Assembly: GCF_030504545.1 (NCBI RefSeq) | Contig: NZ_JAUKWP010000001.1 | Span: forward strand, 1 to 64,000 | DNA: 64,000 nt | Direction: 5' to 3' | DNA from: Lactobacillus sp. YT155 | GTDB lineage: Bacteria; Bacillota; Bacilli; Lactobacillales; Lactobacillaceae | Part shown: piece after piece, positions 26,022 through 39,204 of the stretch | Position numbering within the stretch: the stretch's first letter is position 1 | How the letters are laid out: each line of letters starts with the position of its first letter | Made by a program: the position numbers and the translations under genes | The notes under the pieces: generated by a model | Seen by the model: only the letters and a program-made list of their open reading frames with translations | What the model was told of the DNA's origin: nothing | Databases searched by the model: none

Positions 26022-28121
26022 ATGTCAACAGATAAAAGAAATTTAGACATTGCAATGAAGAAAAAATTGCATAATAAATTAAGCGTTGCTGGTTTTCTAA
26101 TCGCGCTTGGTGTGGTTTACGGTGATATCGGAACTTCACCACTTTATGTTATGAAAACAATCATTAGTGAAAATGGTGGACTTCAAACCATTTCCACTGA
26201 TTTTATCTTGGGTATCGTTTCATTAATTTTTTGGACCTTGACGATTGTTACAACGGTTAAGTATGTTTTGATTGCGCTTCGTGCTGATAATAACGGTGAA
26301 GGTGGAATCTTTGCACTTTATACTTTGGTTAGAAAACGCGGTAAATGGTTAATTGTGCCCGCCATGATTGGTGGAGCTACTTTCTTAGCTGACGGTATGA
26401 TGACCCCTGCTGTTACTGTCACCACTGCAATTGAAGAATTGAAAGGAATGGCCTTCTTTAATAATGCCGTTCCAATTACAACTCAGAACCAAGTTATTAT
26501 CATTACTGTAGTTATTCTCTCAATTCTTTTCTTCATTCAAAAATTTGGAACTGAATTAATTGGTAAAGCCTTCGGTCCAATCATGATGATTTGGTTTGGT
26601 TTCTTAGGATTGATCGGTTTATATAACTTTTCCTTCGACCTTTCCTTCATTCGTGCCTTGAACCCTTACTACGCTATTCAACTTCTAATGAGTCCCCAAA
26701 ACATTCATGGGCTTTTCATCCTTGGTAGTATTTTCCTAGCCACAACTGGTGCTGAAGCATTGTATTCAGATATGGGACACGTTGGTCGTGGAAACATCTA
26801 CGGATCATGGCCCTTCGTTAAAGTATGTTTACTACTTAATTACCTTGGACAAGGTGTTTGGTTAAATCGAGTGAAAGATAATCACAACATTATCAACATG
26901 GATGCAATGAATCCATTCTTCCAAGCTATTCCTGAACCCTTGAGAATTACCTCGGTTCTGCTAGCAACGGCAGCTGCAATCATCGCTTCTCAAGCCTTGA
27001 TTTCTGGTTCATATACCTTAGTTTCTGAAGCAATTAAATTAAAGATTTTCCCACGTTTGAAGACATTTTATCCAACTAATTTCAAAGGACAATTATACAT
27101 TCCAACTGTAAATAATATCCTTTGGATTGCTTGTATCTTCATCGTCTTCTTCTTCAAAACTTCAACCAGAATGTCGATGGTTTATGGTCTAGAAATTACG
27201 ATTACAATGTTAATGACCACAATTCTGTTATACCAATGGTTATTATCACGAGAGAATCTAAGCAAAATTATCTCAACTGTTATTGTTTCATTCTTCTTCT
27301 TTATTGAGATTATTTTCTTCGCTACTAACTCCGTGAAATTCCTTCATGGTGCATACATTACGATGTCTATTGCCTTTGCCTTGATTTTCATTATGTTCAC
27401 CTGGCTATATGGCGACTACCTCAAAGACAACAACTCATTCCGTCGTCATTACGTCTCGTTGCTAGCATTTAAAAAACAACTTCATGATCTGCAAGAAGAC
27501 GATAATATTCCACTATACACTGAAAACTTGGTCTATCTAACTAAAGTTCGTGAAGGCTTCAAGATTAGAAAGAACATTATCTATTCTATTCTTGATAAAC
27601 GACCAAAACGTGCTCGTATCTATTGGTTCGTAACTGTTAATGTTACTGATGAACCTTACACCGCTGCTTACAGTGTTGATACATTTGGCACTGATTATAT
27701 GGTCAACGTGCAACTCTACTTAGGATTCAGAGTTGATCAAAAGGTCAACGTCTTCTTACGTCAAATCGTTAATGATATGATGATTAATGGTGAGTTAAAA
27801 CCACAACCGCAAAAATATACTACGATTCCTGACCGTCAAGTTGGTGACTTCTCCTTTGTTCTTATCAAAGAAGTTCTCTCACCTGAGACTCAGGTCAACT
27901 GGTTTAACAAATTCATAGTTGGTACAAGATTGAAACTTCAAAAATTCATTTCACCAGCTAACTGGTTTGGTCTTTCCTACAGTGATGTTGTAGAAGAACG
28001 GGTTCCATTAGTTGTTGGTCGTTTGGCCGTCGAACGTTTCCGACTCACTCGAGTTAATGAAACCGAAGCTGACGATCTTGATATCGAAAAAGAAATTGAT
28101 ATTAATGATGATGAAGAATAA
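26022..28121 (+). CDS. kup: Kup-type potassium uptake transporter
   Basis: 699 residues. About 12 membrane segments in the first 460 residues with the Kup start GVVYGDIGTSPLYV (about 30-43), then a cytosolic C-terminal domain of about 230 residues. It imports K+ with protons. In lactic acid bacteria the C-domain of Kup proteins has been linked to c-di-AMP inhibition; darA is in this window. Ribosome site AAGGAAA. No c-di-AMP riboswitch fits in the 98 bases after the pepC terminator. Confidence 0.94.
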   Translation: MSTDKRNLDIAMKKKLHNKLSVAGFLIALGVVYGDIGTSPLYVMKTIISENGGLQTISTDFILGIVSLIFWTLTIVTTVKYVLIALRADNNGEGGIFALYTLVRKRGKWLIVPAMIGGATFLADGMMTPAVTVTTAIEELKGMAFFNNAVPITTQNQVIIITVVILSILFFIQKFGTELIGKAFGPIMMIWFGFLGLIGLYNFSFDLSFIRALNPYYAIQLLMSPQNIHGLFILGSIFLATTGAEALYSDMGHVGRGNIYGSWPFVKVCLLLNYLGQGVWLNRVKDNHNIINMDAMNPFFQAIPEPLRITSVLLATAAAIIASQALISGSYTLVSEAIKLKIFPRLKTFYPTNFKGQLYIPTVNNILWIACIFIVFFFKTSTRMSMVYGLEITITMLMTTILLYQWLLSRENLSKIISTVIVSFFFFIEIIFFATNSVKFLHGAYITMSIAFALIFIMFTWLYGDYLKDNNSFRRHYVSLLAFKKQLHDLQEDDNIPLYTENLVYLTKVREGFKIRKNIIYSILDKRPKRARIYWFVTVNVTDEPYTAAYSVDTFGTDYMVNVQLYLGFRVDQKVNVFLRQIVNDMMINGELKPQPQKYTTIPDRQVGDFSFVLIKEVLSPETQVNWFNKFIVGTRLKLQKFISPANWFGLSYSDVVEERVPLVVGRLAVERFRLTRVNETEADDLDIEKEIDINDDEE

Positions 28122-28157
28122 CAAAAAGAGGATATACAATGTATATCCTCTTTTTGT
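28121..28157. terminator. Bidirectional terminator after kup
   Basis: The stem CAAAAAGAGGATATAC / GTATATCCTCTTTTTG lies between convergent kup and the GNAT gene and can act for both. Confidence 0.9.
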
Positions 28158-28585
28158 TATTTTAATTTCATATGTAGTGTCGGATATGGCTGTCCCTCAT
28201 CATCAACTTCTGATCTACTTGAGACCTCAAAACCATTCGCCTGATAAAACTTAAGAGCTCGTGGATTGTCTTCATTAACATCTAGAGTTTTAACGCCAAA
28301 GTTATCAACTAATTGTTTAATTATTAGATGACCATACCCCTTGCCAATACTGTCAGAATCTAAAAATAACATATCTAAGTTACTGTCTTTAATTCCAGAA
28401 AAGCCAATAATCTTATCTTCATCAATCCACAGCATAACTTCTGCTCTAGGAAAATAAGTTAAGATTTTCTCTTTTAATTCGGCACGATATGAATCACTCA
28501 AAAAATCATGAGTTGCGATAACTGATCGTTCCCAAATATCCGCTAAGGTAGCATAATCACTTCTTTCAGCAATTCTATAGTTCAT
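28157..28585 (-). CDS. GNAT family N-acetyltransferase
   Basis: 142 residues starting MNYRIAERSDYATLADIWERSV, with the CoA loop SDSIGKGYGHLIIKQL (about residues 77-92) and NPRALKFYQANGF near the C-terminus. Similar to putative acetyltransferases of the YjaB/YiaC type; substrate unknown. It starts 3 bases after the phosphoglycerate mutase gene ends, so likely co-transcribed. Confidence 0.87.
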   Translation of the reverse strand: MNYRIAERSDYATLADIWERSVIATHDFLSDSYRAELKEKILTYFPRAEVMLWIDEDKIIGFSGIKDSNLDMLFLDSDSIGKGYGHLIIKQLVDNFGVKTLDVNEDNPRALKFYQANGFEVSSRSEVDDEGQPYPTLHMKLK

Positions 28586-28587
28586 TA

Positions 28588-29259
28588 TTATTTCCTATCA
28601 ATTAATTTCAATTTATCATCAAACTCATAAATAATTGGCTGAGCATTGTCTACTTCTACGCCATCAATATCTTCATCAGAAATATCTTCTATGTATTTGA
28701 TTAGAGCTCGAATTGTACTACCATGAGCTACAATCATTTGATTCTTTTGGTCTAATAATCGTGGTGCAATCACATCTTGAAAATAAGGAATTAATCGCTT
28801 GGTTGCATCTTCCAAACTTTCACCAACCGGCATAGATTTAATATCTAGATATTTGTACATCTTTTCAGTTTCATCAGGTCGTCCAAGTAATGGTGGTCGT
28901 TTCTTATAACTGCGTCGCCATAAGGCAACTTCGTGCTTCCCATATTTTTCACGAGTGTAATCTTTGTTTAACCCCCGTAACGCCCCGTAATGACGTTCAT
29001 TTAGTCGCCAAGATTTAGTTAAAGGTTTTGCCAAATCATCCAATTCTTCTTGAATAATATATGACGTCTTAATTGCTCGGCTAAGCAATGATGTGTGATA
29101 CTCAGCTATCTGATCATGAAAGCTATTTGAAAGCAACTGACCGGCTATTTTGGCTTGATTTTCGCCCTTTGGTGTTAAGGGACTATCTGTCCAACCTGTA
29201 TAAATATTTTCTTCATTGGCCACACTTTGACCGTGTCTAACTAAAATTAATGAAACCAT
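28588..29259 (-). CDS. 2,3-bisphosphoglycerate-dependent phosphoglycerate mutase family protein
   Basis: 223 residues from ATG 29259 (AAGGGATATTGTA before MVSLILVRHGQSVANEENIYTGW); a start 45 bases further up lacks a site. Histidine phosphatase motif RHGQS (residues 8-12), the NERHYGALRGLNK segment and second His in IVAHGSTIRAL. Resembles GpmA, but lacks some of its C-terminal residues, so it may be a paralogue rather than the main glycolytic enzyme. Confidence 0.85.
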   Translation of the reverse strand: MVSLILVRHGQSVANEENIYTGWTDSPLTPKGENQAKIAGQLLSNSFHDQIAEYHTSLLSRAIKTSYIIQEELDDLAKPLTKSWRLNERHYGALRGLNKDYTREKYGKHEVALWRRSYKKRPPLLGRPDETEKMYKYLDIKSMPVGESLEDATKRLIPYFQDVIAPRLLDQKNQMIVAHGSTIRALIKYIEDISDEDIDGVEVDNAQPIIYEFDDKLKLIDRK

Positions 29260-29343
29260 TACAATATCCCTTGAGGTACATAGTTTTGAAGCATGTTTAC
29301 ACATTGCTATCTGAAGCGCGTTCTAACCGTTATTTGTCACGCT

Positions 29344-30225
29344 CTATTTGATCATTGGTTCTTCTAATCCTTTTTTACATTCCACCTGCAAAGTGACGTG
29401 GCCAATGTTATATTTCTCTTTTAAAAGTGATCCCACTTTGTCATATATTTCTTCAATGTCGATTACTTTTTTACTTTGGTCAACATTAATGTGGGCATCG
29501 AAGTTAATACTATTCTCATCAATCATCCATAAATGAGCATGATGGACACCCTTAATTTCTGGAATTGTTTTTATTGTTTCTTTAACTTCGTCTAAATCAA
29601 TTTTGGGTCCAGCTTCCATCAAAATATTGACTGTCTCTTTAACTACCCCAAATGACTCCTTCATAATCCACAAAGCAACAAGTATTGTAATTAGTGGATC
29701 AACCCAGTTCCAATGAAATAGTTGTACGAAGATGGCAGCAGCTACAACCCCAACAGAAGATACTGTATCAGAAAGCATATGCAGCATAGTAGCCTTGATA
29801 TTCAAATTGTTTTTGGAATCTTTAAGTAGGACCAGCATTGAAATACCATTAGCAATTAAACCAATAATTGCCACTGTCATCATTAAACCACCATCAATTT
29901 CTTGAGGTTCACTGATACGTTTAATACTTTCAATAACCAATAAAACCGTGATGGCAATCAATACACTGGCATTGATAAATGCCGCTAAGATTTCGGCACG
30001 CTTATATCCAAAGGTCTTATTCGAATTGCTAGCTTTTTTCCCAATTACATGGGCAATATATGAGATAACAATTGAAATTGTATCTTGTAGATTATGAACA
30101 GCATCAGATAACAAACTTAGAGAACCAGAAAAAATTCCACCCAAAAACTCAAGTGCTGTAATCACAGCATTTAAGATTGTCACATAGAAGAATTTCTTTC
30201 CGGTTATATCGTGATTATCTTCCAT
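29344..30225 (-). CDS. Cation diffusion facilitator (Zn/Co/Cd exporter)
   Basis: 293 residues. Six membrane segments, metal-site pairs HNLQD (about residue 45) and HMLSD (about 146), and a cytoplasmic C-terminal domain with HHAHLW. CDF family, CzcD-like. It exports divalent metals in exchange for H+. No metal-sensor gene is adjacent. Confidence 0.92.
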   Translation of the reverse strand: MEDNHDITGKKFFYVTILNAVITALEFLGGIFSGSLSLLSDAVHNLQDTISIVISYIAHVIGKKASNSNKTFGYKRAEILAAFINASVLIAITVLLVIESIKRISEPQEIDGGLMMTVAIIGLIANGISMLVLLKDSKNNLNIKATMLHMLSDTVSSVGVVAAAIFVQLFHWNWVDPLITILVALWIMKESFGVVKETVNILMEAGPKIDLDEVKETIKTIPEIKGVHHAHLWMIDENSINFDAHINVDQSKKVIDIEEIYDKVGSLLKEKYNIGHVTLQVECKKGLEEPMIK

Positions 30226-30271
30226 CTTTTCTCCTCTTTTCTAGCTTCATTGTACCAAAGTAACAAACAAA

Positions 30272-30299
30272 AAGCAGTTAGACTATTGTCTAACTGCTT
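30272..30299 (-). terminator. Terminator after the 68-residue gene
   Basis: The stem AAGCAGTTAGACA / TGTCTAACTGCTT-type hairpin (loop of a few bases) with a T run on the minus strand. Confidence 0.8.
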
Positions 30300-30303
30300 A
30301 TTT

Positions 30304-30510
30304 TTAGCGGTTTACTTTTGTATCAATTTTAATTGGTTTATGAATATCCATGGAATCGGAGTAAGAGCGGAAGATATAATGCTTCATTCCTTCTTTTGCT
30401 TCTCGTTTGGAAACATTGTGGCAAATACGTTTTTTGACAATTTGTTTGCCTTCAATATTTCTGAAACTACAGGTTACTTCATAATCTCTTGCACTATCAA
30501 AGAAAAGCAC
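30304..30510 (-). CDS. Small cytoplasmic protein of unknown function
   Basis: 68 residues from GTG 30510, chosen because AGGAGG lies 7 bases upstream and a promoter TTGCTA-17-TATAAC precedes it; a longer frame to 30585 would start inside that promoter. Charged, no membrane segment, starting MLFFDSARDYEV and with a basic middle (KQIVKKRICHNVSKREAK). No family recognised. Own promoter and terminator make it a genuine monocistronic gene. Confidence 0.65.
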   Translation of the reverse strand: MLFFDSARDYEVTCSFRNIEGKQIVKKRICHNVSKREAKEGMKHYIFRSYSDSMDIHKPIKIDTKVNR

Positions 30511-30544
30511 TCTTTTTTCCTCCTGGGAATTCCCTTTTATTTTT

Positions 30545-30575
30545 TTCAACCAGATAGTTATACCACGTTCAAAAA
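30545..30575 (-). promoter_or_regulatory. Promoter of the 68-residue gene
   Basis: -35 TTGCTA and -10 TATAAC with a 17-base spacer on the minus strand, about 50 bases before the AGGAGG ribosome site. Confidence 0.55.
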
Positions 30576-30624
30576 GAGTTAGCAATACCTTTGCTTAAAA
30601 TAATTTGATCTTTTTTTGTAATAT

Positions 30625-30999
30625 TTATTTACGGTTAAAAATCCCTTTAATACCGCGGCCTAAGACTTGGAAAAATCCAAGTGATTTAACGATTTTATCA
30701 GGCCCTAAATATTTCCGAATAGCACGTAATGTCTTCTTATTGTCTCGAGTTGAAAATGTCAAAGTACCATTCTTTTTAGTCATAAATCCGAAACGCGGAA
30801 TGTAACGCCCACCAAACAAAACAGAGACCGCCACTTTATCAACTTCTGCCCACGGAATTTGCACAAAATCCTTTGGATCTTTGTCATTAAAAAATTCAAA
30901 TCCACGGTCACCAACAACAATAAATCCATAACTAGAAAATCCTAGAAATGAAGTAGCTTTTATTTCTAATTCAACTTCTTTATTAATTGATCCAACCAT
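30625..30999 (-). CDS. DUF956 family protein (ManO-like)
   Basis: 124 residues. The sequence (SFLGFSSYGFIVVGDRGFEFFN, then FGGRYIPRFGFMTK) is that of DUF956, a family usually encoded right after mannose PTS genes and called ManO. Proposed to modulate the mannose PTS. Here it is alone, after the bglA terminator, and about 4.6 kb from manN. Confidence 0.85.
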   Translation of the reverse strand: MVGSINKEVELEIKATSFLGFSSYGFIVVGDRGFEFFNDKDPKDFVQIPWAEVDKVAVSVLFGGRYIPRFGFMTKKNGTLTFSTRDNKKTLRAIRKYLGPDKIVKSLGFFQVLGRGIKGIFNRK

Positions 31000-31047
31000 T
31001 ATTACTTAGCTCCAATTCATTCTTCATCAATGAATCTATTATAACAA

Positions 31048-31070
31048 AAAAAGCCTTTAAAAAGGCTTTT
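31048..31070 (-). terminator. Terminator of licT-bglP-bglA
   Basis: The stem AAAAGCCTTT / AAAGGCTTTT with T tail lies 13 bases after the bglA stop. Confidence 0.85.
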
Positions 31071-31082
31071 TCTATCTTTTAT

Positions 31083-32528
<1,446 letters not shown>

Positions 32529-32534
32529 TTAGTT

Positions 32535-35436
<2,902 letters not shown>

Positions 35437-35465
35437 TTCTTAGATTTGCCTCCTTTCAGTCAAAC

Positions 35466-35518
35466 AAAAAACCCACCAATTTGTATACAAATATATTGTA
35501 CAACTAATTAGTAGGTTT
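35466..35518 (-). terminator. LicT-controlled terminator before licT
   Basis: The 13-bp stem AAACCTACTAATT / AATTGGTGGGTTT with wobble pairs, with an inner AT-rich hairpin and a TTTTTTG tail. Overlaps RAT 2 by its 5' arm. Confidence 0.8.
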
Positions 35519-35545
35519 ATGCCTGATCGAATCAGTAACACACTT
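35514..35545 (-). promoter_or_regulatory. RAT (ribonucleic antiterminator) before licT
   Basis: Minus-strand RNA AAGUGUGUUACUGAUUCGAUCAGGCAUAAACC. Same architecture as the RAT before bglP: GUGUUAC, a variable stem-loop, then GGCAUxAACC. It puts licT under its own antitermination. Confidence 0.85.
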
Positions 35546-35556
35546 GCTTAATTAAA

Positions 35557-35585
35557 AATATATACTTAATTGTAAACGTTGTCAA
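35557..35585 (-). promoter_or_regulatory. Promoter of licT-bglP-bglA with overlapping cre
   Basis: -35 TTGACA (35580-35585), 17-base spacer, -10 TATATT (35557-35562). A perfect cre (TTGTAAACGTTGTCA on the plus strand, 35570-35584) covers the -35 and half the spacer, so CcpA binding would directly block RNA polymerase. Glucose would shut the operon off by this route as well as through LicT. Confidence 0.85.
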
Positions 35586-35597
35586 TAAGAAAATAAT

Positions 35598-35627
35598 AAA
35601 AGACTTCGAAATACTTCGAAGTCTTTT
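35598..35627 (-). terminator. Terminator of the mannose PTS operon
   Basis: The 13-bp perfect stem AAAAGACTTCGAA / TTCGAAGTCTTTT, loop ATAC. Confidence 0.9.
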
Positions 35628-35646
35628 ATCTAAATAAATTCTTAAA

Positions 35647-36561
35647 TTACATTACATTAAGTACGTGTAATCCAACACCAAGGATGAATAATCCGAAGAT
35701 GATAAGAATAGGTGAAACTTTCTTTCTTAGTAGCCACATGCAAGCTAGAGTCAATAGCAATCCAGCAAGTCCTGGAATTAATTGATCTAAGTTATCTTGT
35801 AAAGTAGTTACTTTAACATTTGACATTGATAGTCCTTGAGCTTGTTGTTCAAGAGCTTGTTTAATTCCTTGTCCACCTGAAGGTAGTTTATCCCAATGTA
35901 TGTAAGCTTTTGGATCTTTCAAAGGAATCTCAGCAATAACTGGGGTGAACTTAATCGATACCCAACGGTTAACTAAGGCGCCTAAAATAAACATACCTAA
36001 AATTGAAGCACCTTTAGTGATGTCTTGTAACAATCCACCAGAAAGGTCATCAGTAATTTTTGAACCAGCTTTGTAACCAAATTCTTGTGTGTACCACATG
36101 AATGCCATACGAATTGCGTTCCAGGCAACGAAATAAATAATTGGTCCCATGATGTTTCCAGCCATAGCAAGTGAAGCTGCCAAAGCACCAATAATAGGTT
36201 TAACTGTAAACCAGAACACAGGGTCACCGATACCAGCCAAAGGACCCATCATACCAATTTTAACACCTTGAATAGTAACATCATCAACAGGTGCACCGTT
36301 AGCACGTTCTTCTTCAAGAGCCAATGTAACACCAATAACTGGTGATGCTAAGTATGGATGAGTATTAAAGAATTCCAAATGTCTTTGTAGAGCTGAGGCA
36401 CGGTCTTCTTTAGTTGTATAAAGTTTTTTAAGGGCTGGGATTAATGAGTAAGCCCAACCACCGTTTTGCATACGTTCATAGTTCCATGATCCTTGAAGGA
36501 AAGTTGAACGCCACCAAACGGACAAACGATCTTTTTTAGTTAATTTAATTTGATCTGCCAT
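35647..36561 (-). CDS. manN: PTS mannose-family IID subunit
   Basis: 304 residues. IID family: WRSTFLQGSWNYERMQNGGWAYSLIPAL near the N-terminus, membrane region about 100-200, and a hydrophobic C-terminus. It forms the membrane channel with IIC. 19 bases after manM. Confidence 0.95.
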   Translation of the reverse strand: MADQIKLTKKDRLSVWWRSTFLQGSWNYERMQNGGWAYSLIPALKKLYTTKEDRASALQRHLEFFNTHPYLASPVIGVTLALEEERANGAPVDDVTIQGVKIGMMGPLAGIGDPVFWFTVKPIIGALAASLAMAGNIMGPIIYFVAWNAIRMAFMWYTQEFGYKAGSKITDDLSGGLLQDITKGASILGMFILGALVNRWVSIKFTPVIAEIPLKDPKAYIHWDKLPSGGQGIKQALEQQAQGLSMSNVKVTTLQDNLDQLIPGLAGLLLTLACMWLLRKKVSPILIIFGLFILGVGLHVLNVM

Positions 36562-36579
36562 TATTTTGTCTTCCTCCTT

Positions 36580-37386
36580 CTAGTAATTGTCTATGACATC
36601 GCCGACTGGGTCACCAGTATTGCCGCCGCCATTGTTTCCTGATCCACCTGATTTTGATAAAGCAAGATAGATAAGAGCTAATGAGACACCAATAGCACCA
36701 AGTCCGATAAGAGTAATTTGTGAGACAGTTGCTAGGACAAAACCAATAGCAAAGAATGGCCATACTTCACGACTTGCCATCATGTTGATAACCATAGCAT
36801 AACCTACGGCAACAACCATTCCACCACCAATAGCTAATCCGTCTGTCAACCATGCTGGCATTTGGTTTAGAAGATCTCTAACGGGTCCTGAACCAACAGC
36901 TAAAATTAAACCAGCTGGAATAGCAATACGTAAACCTTGCATACAGATAGCAACAATTTGCCAAAAATCAATCATTTTAAAGTTACCTTCTTTAGCAGAA
37001 GCATCCATAAAATGAACGATAGCAGTAGCTAATGTACGAACAAGAATTGTTAATAACAATCCTGCAACAGCTAAAGGTACAGCGATAGCGATAGCTGAAG
37101 AAACACCTTTTTCACCTTGTCCACCAAGAACTAAGATGATAGCTGAAGCAACTGAAGCTAAAGCAGCATCAGGGGCAACAGCAGCACCAATGTTTGCCCA
37201 TCCAAGAGCGATCATTTGAAGTGTACCACCTAGAATAAGACAAGGAACTAAATTACCTGTAACTAAACCGATCAAAGTACATGCAATAACTGGTTGATGG
37301 AAATGGAATTGATCCAAGATACCTTCCATACCAGCCATAAATGCAACAACTAAGATCAAAATAACTTGAACAAAATTAGGAACCAT
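36580..37386 (-). CDS. manM: PTS mannose-family IIC subunit
   Basis: 268 residues, polytopic, with the LGGTLQMIALGWANIGAAVAPD loop of the mannose IIC family. It ends in a soluble Gly/Asn-rich tail (GGSGNNGGGNTGDPVGD). It takes part in glucose/mannose uptake and, with IID, is the receptor for class IIa bacteriocins in related bacteria. Confidence 0.95.
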   Translation of the reverse strand: MVPNFVQVILILVVAFMAGMEGILDQFHFHQPVIACTLIGLVTGNLVPCLILGGTLQMIALGWANIGAAVAPDAALASVASAIILVLGGQGEKGVSSAIAIAVPLAVAGLLLTILVRTLATAIVHFMDASAKEGNFKMIDFWQIVAICMQGLRIAIPAGLILAVGSGPVRDLLNQMPAWLTDGLAIGGGMVVAVGYAMVINMMASREVWPFFAIGFVLATVSQITLIGLGAIGVSLALIYLALSKSGGSGNNGGGNTGDPVGDVIDNY

Positions 37387-37414
37387 AGTTATTAATCCTC
37401 CGTTTTCTTAATGA

Positions 37415-38386
37415 CTATTTTGTTTTATCGATTTCTTCTTGAGCTTTTTTAAGAATTGCATCCATATTGTCTTTTGAATCATTAGGAACTTTACGTACAT
37501 CAAAACTGATGCCGTCTTTTTCTAATTTAGCAAAAGTATCAATATCATCTTGGTCAAAAGCCAAAACCTTATTAGGTTGAACTTTACCAGTTGAATGTGC
37601 CATTGAACCAACATTAACTTCTTTCAATGGAACACCACCTTCAACAGCTCTTAAAACATCTTGTGGTGTTTCGAATAATAGCATTACTTTTTGGCCACCA
37701 AAATGTTTGTCATCTTGGGCCAATTTAATCATTTGTTCTACAGGAACAACGTGAGCTTTAACTCCAACAGGTGCAGCTTGTTGAATCAAACTCTTTCTAA
37801 GTTCATCTCTAGCAACATCATCAGAAACAACAATAATACGAGTTGGTTGAGTTGACTTTGTCCATGCAGTAGCAACTTGACCGTGTAGCAATCTAGTATC
37901 AATACGAGCAAGCACGTATTGCATCTTACCTGGAGCACCAGCGTTTGCTGTAGCATTAGAACTTGTTTCAGCTTTAGGTGCCTTGTCCAAAGTTTCAGGT
38001 TTAACCTTAACCCCTTCTCTTCCAGCGCCGATAATTGCTGTAGCAATTTCTTGTGCAGAATCCATCGACATTCTTGCAGAGTATGCTTCGATAAGCATTG
38101 GTAAGTTAAGACCTGTAACAATTGCCCAGTCATCTTTGTGCTCTTCGAATAAATTGTTTGATTGATTAAAAGGTGAACCACCCCATAGATCAACCAAGAA
38201 TAGCACTTGATCACTGGAACTTAGATTCTTAACTGCTTCTTCCAAATGAGCCTTCAAATCATCAGGACCTTCATTTGGCATGAATGTAACAGTTTGTACA
38301 TCTTCTTGTTCGCCAAAAATCATTGAACCGGATTGTTTGATTCCTTCGGCAAATTGACCATGGCTCGCAATAATAATTCCAACCAT
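37415..38386 (-). CDS. manL: PTS mannose-family IIAB subunits fused
   Basis: 323 residues from ATG 38386 (GGGAGG ribosome site before MVGIIIASHG); an in-frame start 33 bases up lacks a good site. IIA (about 1-125, His in ASHGQFAEG), a linker of Ala/Pro/Lys (about 140-160), and IIB (about 163-323, His in RIDTRLLHGQVATAW). Main glucose/mannose phosphotransferase of many lactobacilli. Operon manLMN. Confidence 0.95.
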   Translation of the reverse strand: MVGIIIASHGQFAEGIKQSGSMIFGEQEDVQTVTFMPNEGPDDLKAHLEEAVKNLSSSDQVLFLVDLWGGSPFNQSNNLFEEHKDDWAIVTGLNLPMLIEAYSARMSMDSAQEIATAIIGAGREGVKVKPETLDKAPKAETSSNATANAGAPGKMQYVLARIDTRLLHGQVATAWTKSTQPTRIIVVSDDVARDELRKSLIQQAAPVGVKAHVVPVEQMIKLAQDDKHFGGQKVMLLFETPQDVLRAVEGGVPLKEVNVGSMAHSTGKVQPNKVLAFDQDDIDTFAKLEKDGISFDVRKVPNDSKDNMDAILKKAQEEIDKTK

Positions 38387-38474
38387 TACAAAACCTCCCT
38401 TGTGTATTTTTGGCTTCAAATTTAACCAAAAATTGATTTTTCTGAAACCGATTCCCTAGCTTACATATCAAATC

Positions 38475-38494
38475 TGGGAACGTTTTTAATTATA
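38475..38494 (-). promoter_or_regulatory. Probable man promoter -10 and cre-like site
   Basis: TATAAT (38489-38494, minus) is followed at once by TTAAAAACGTTCCCA (38475-38489), which matches the cre consensus except for one base (A in place of the first G). No good -35 is visible. No sigma-54 type -24/-12 promoter was recognised in the 100 bases before manL. Confidence 0.45.
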
Positions 38495-38502
38495 AACTAG
38501 TT

Positions 38503-38536
38503 CAAAATAAAAGACCACAATTTTAAGTCGTGATCT
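38503..38536 (-). terminator. Terminator after adaA
   Basis: Minus-strand stem GATCAC / GTGGTC (loop about 12 bases) with tail TTTTATTTT, 47 bases after the adaA stop. Confidence 0.65.
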
Positions 38537-38582
38537 TGAAATTTGTTCCCACAAAAGATAGGGGGTATTTATTATAGGAAGC

Positions 38583-39191
38583 TTAATAATTTTTTAAGTC
38601 TAAAGATATGTTTTTTAGCAATTCACTAAGTTGATTATTAGGATGCTCTTTTCTGAATTTCAAGGGACTTTGACCTACTTCTTTTTTGAATAAAGTACTA
38701 AAATATGCCGGGTTGTTAATTCCAACTTGCTTAGCAACCTCTGGGATTGTTAAAGTGGAAGTCTTCAGAAGCTTCTTACTTTTAGAGATTCGAATTTTTA
38801 TTAATTCATCTAACGGAGTATTTCCAGTTGTCTCTTTGAACTTGTGATGTAGATAATATGGTGCTCCGTGTGCCATCTTGGCTATTGATTCTAAATTAAG
38901 ATCTTTTTGATAATTTAATTTCACAATATTCTTTACTTCTTTGGCCCAATCTTCATCAGTGGCAACATCCCCCATTGGACGACATTTCTTACATGGTAAG
39001 TATCCATTATTTCTAGCCTCTTGGGCATTATCAAATAATTCAATAGCTTCTTTTTGTTCAACTTCATACTGACAAGAAGGTACACAAAAAATCTTTGAAT
39101 CTTTTAATCCGTAAACAAATTGACTATCATACTCTTTGTTATTTTCTTGAATGGCTTGCCATCTTTTTTCAGTTAAACGATGTTGTGACAT
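38583..39191 (-). CDS. adaA: Ada-type methylphosphotriester-DNA methyltransferase / AraC regulator
   Basis: 202 residues. N-terminal Ada zinc domain with Cys set FCVPSC and CKKCRP (about residues 36 to 70), whose cysteine accepts a methyl group from DNA phosphotriesters. C-terminal AraC helix-turn-helix (about residues 90-185). When methylated it becomes an activator of repair genes. Divergent from adaB. Confidence 0.93.
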   Translation of the reverse strand: MSQHRLTEKRWQAIQENNKEYDSQFVYGLKDSKIFCVPSCQYEVEQKEAIELFDNAQEARNNGYLPCKKCRPMGDVATDEDWAKEVKNIVKLNYQKDLNLESIAKMAHGAPYYLHHKFKETTGNTPLDELIKIRISKSKKLLKTSTLTIPEVAKQVGINNPAYFSTLFKKEVGQSPLKFRKEHPNNQLSELLKNISLDLKNY

Positions 39192-39204
39192 ATTTTTTCC
39201 TCAG

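Noticed and set aside
38387-38474. Sigma-54 (-24/-12) promoter for manLMN
   Set aside because: No TGGCAC-N5-TTGC type element is present in the leader, and no ManR/LevR activator gene is in the window.
38503-38536. Hairpin taken at first for an attenuator of the mannose PTS operon
   Set aside because: It lies 47 bases after the adaA stop on the same strand, and a man -10 (38489-38494) is found downstream of it; it is better read as the adaA terminator. The GGGAAC/GTTCCC flanking pair (38475-38481, 38545-38551) is then probably chance or part of the cre-like site.
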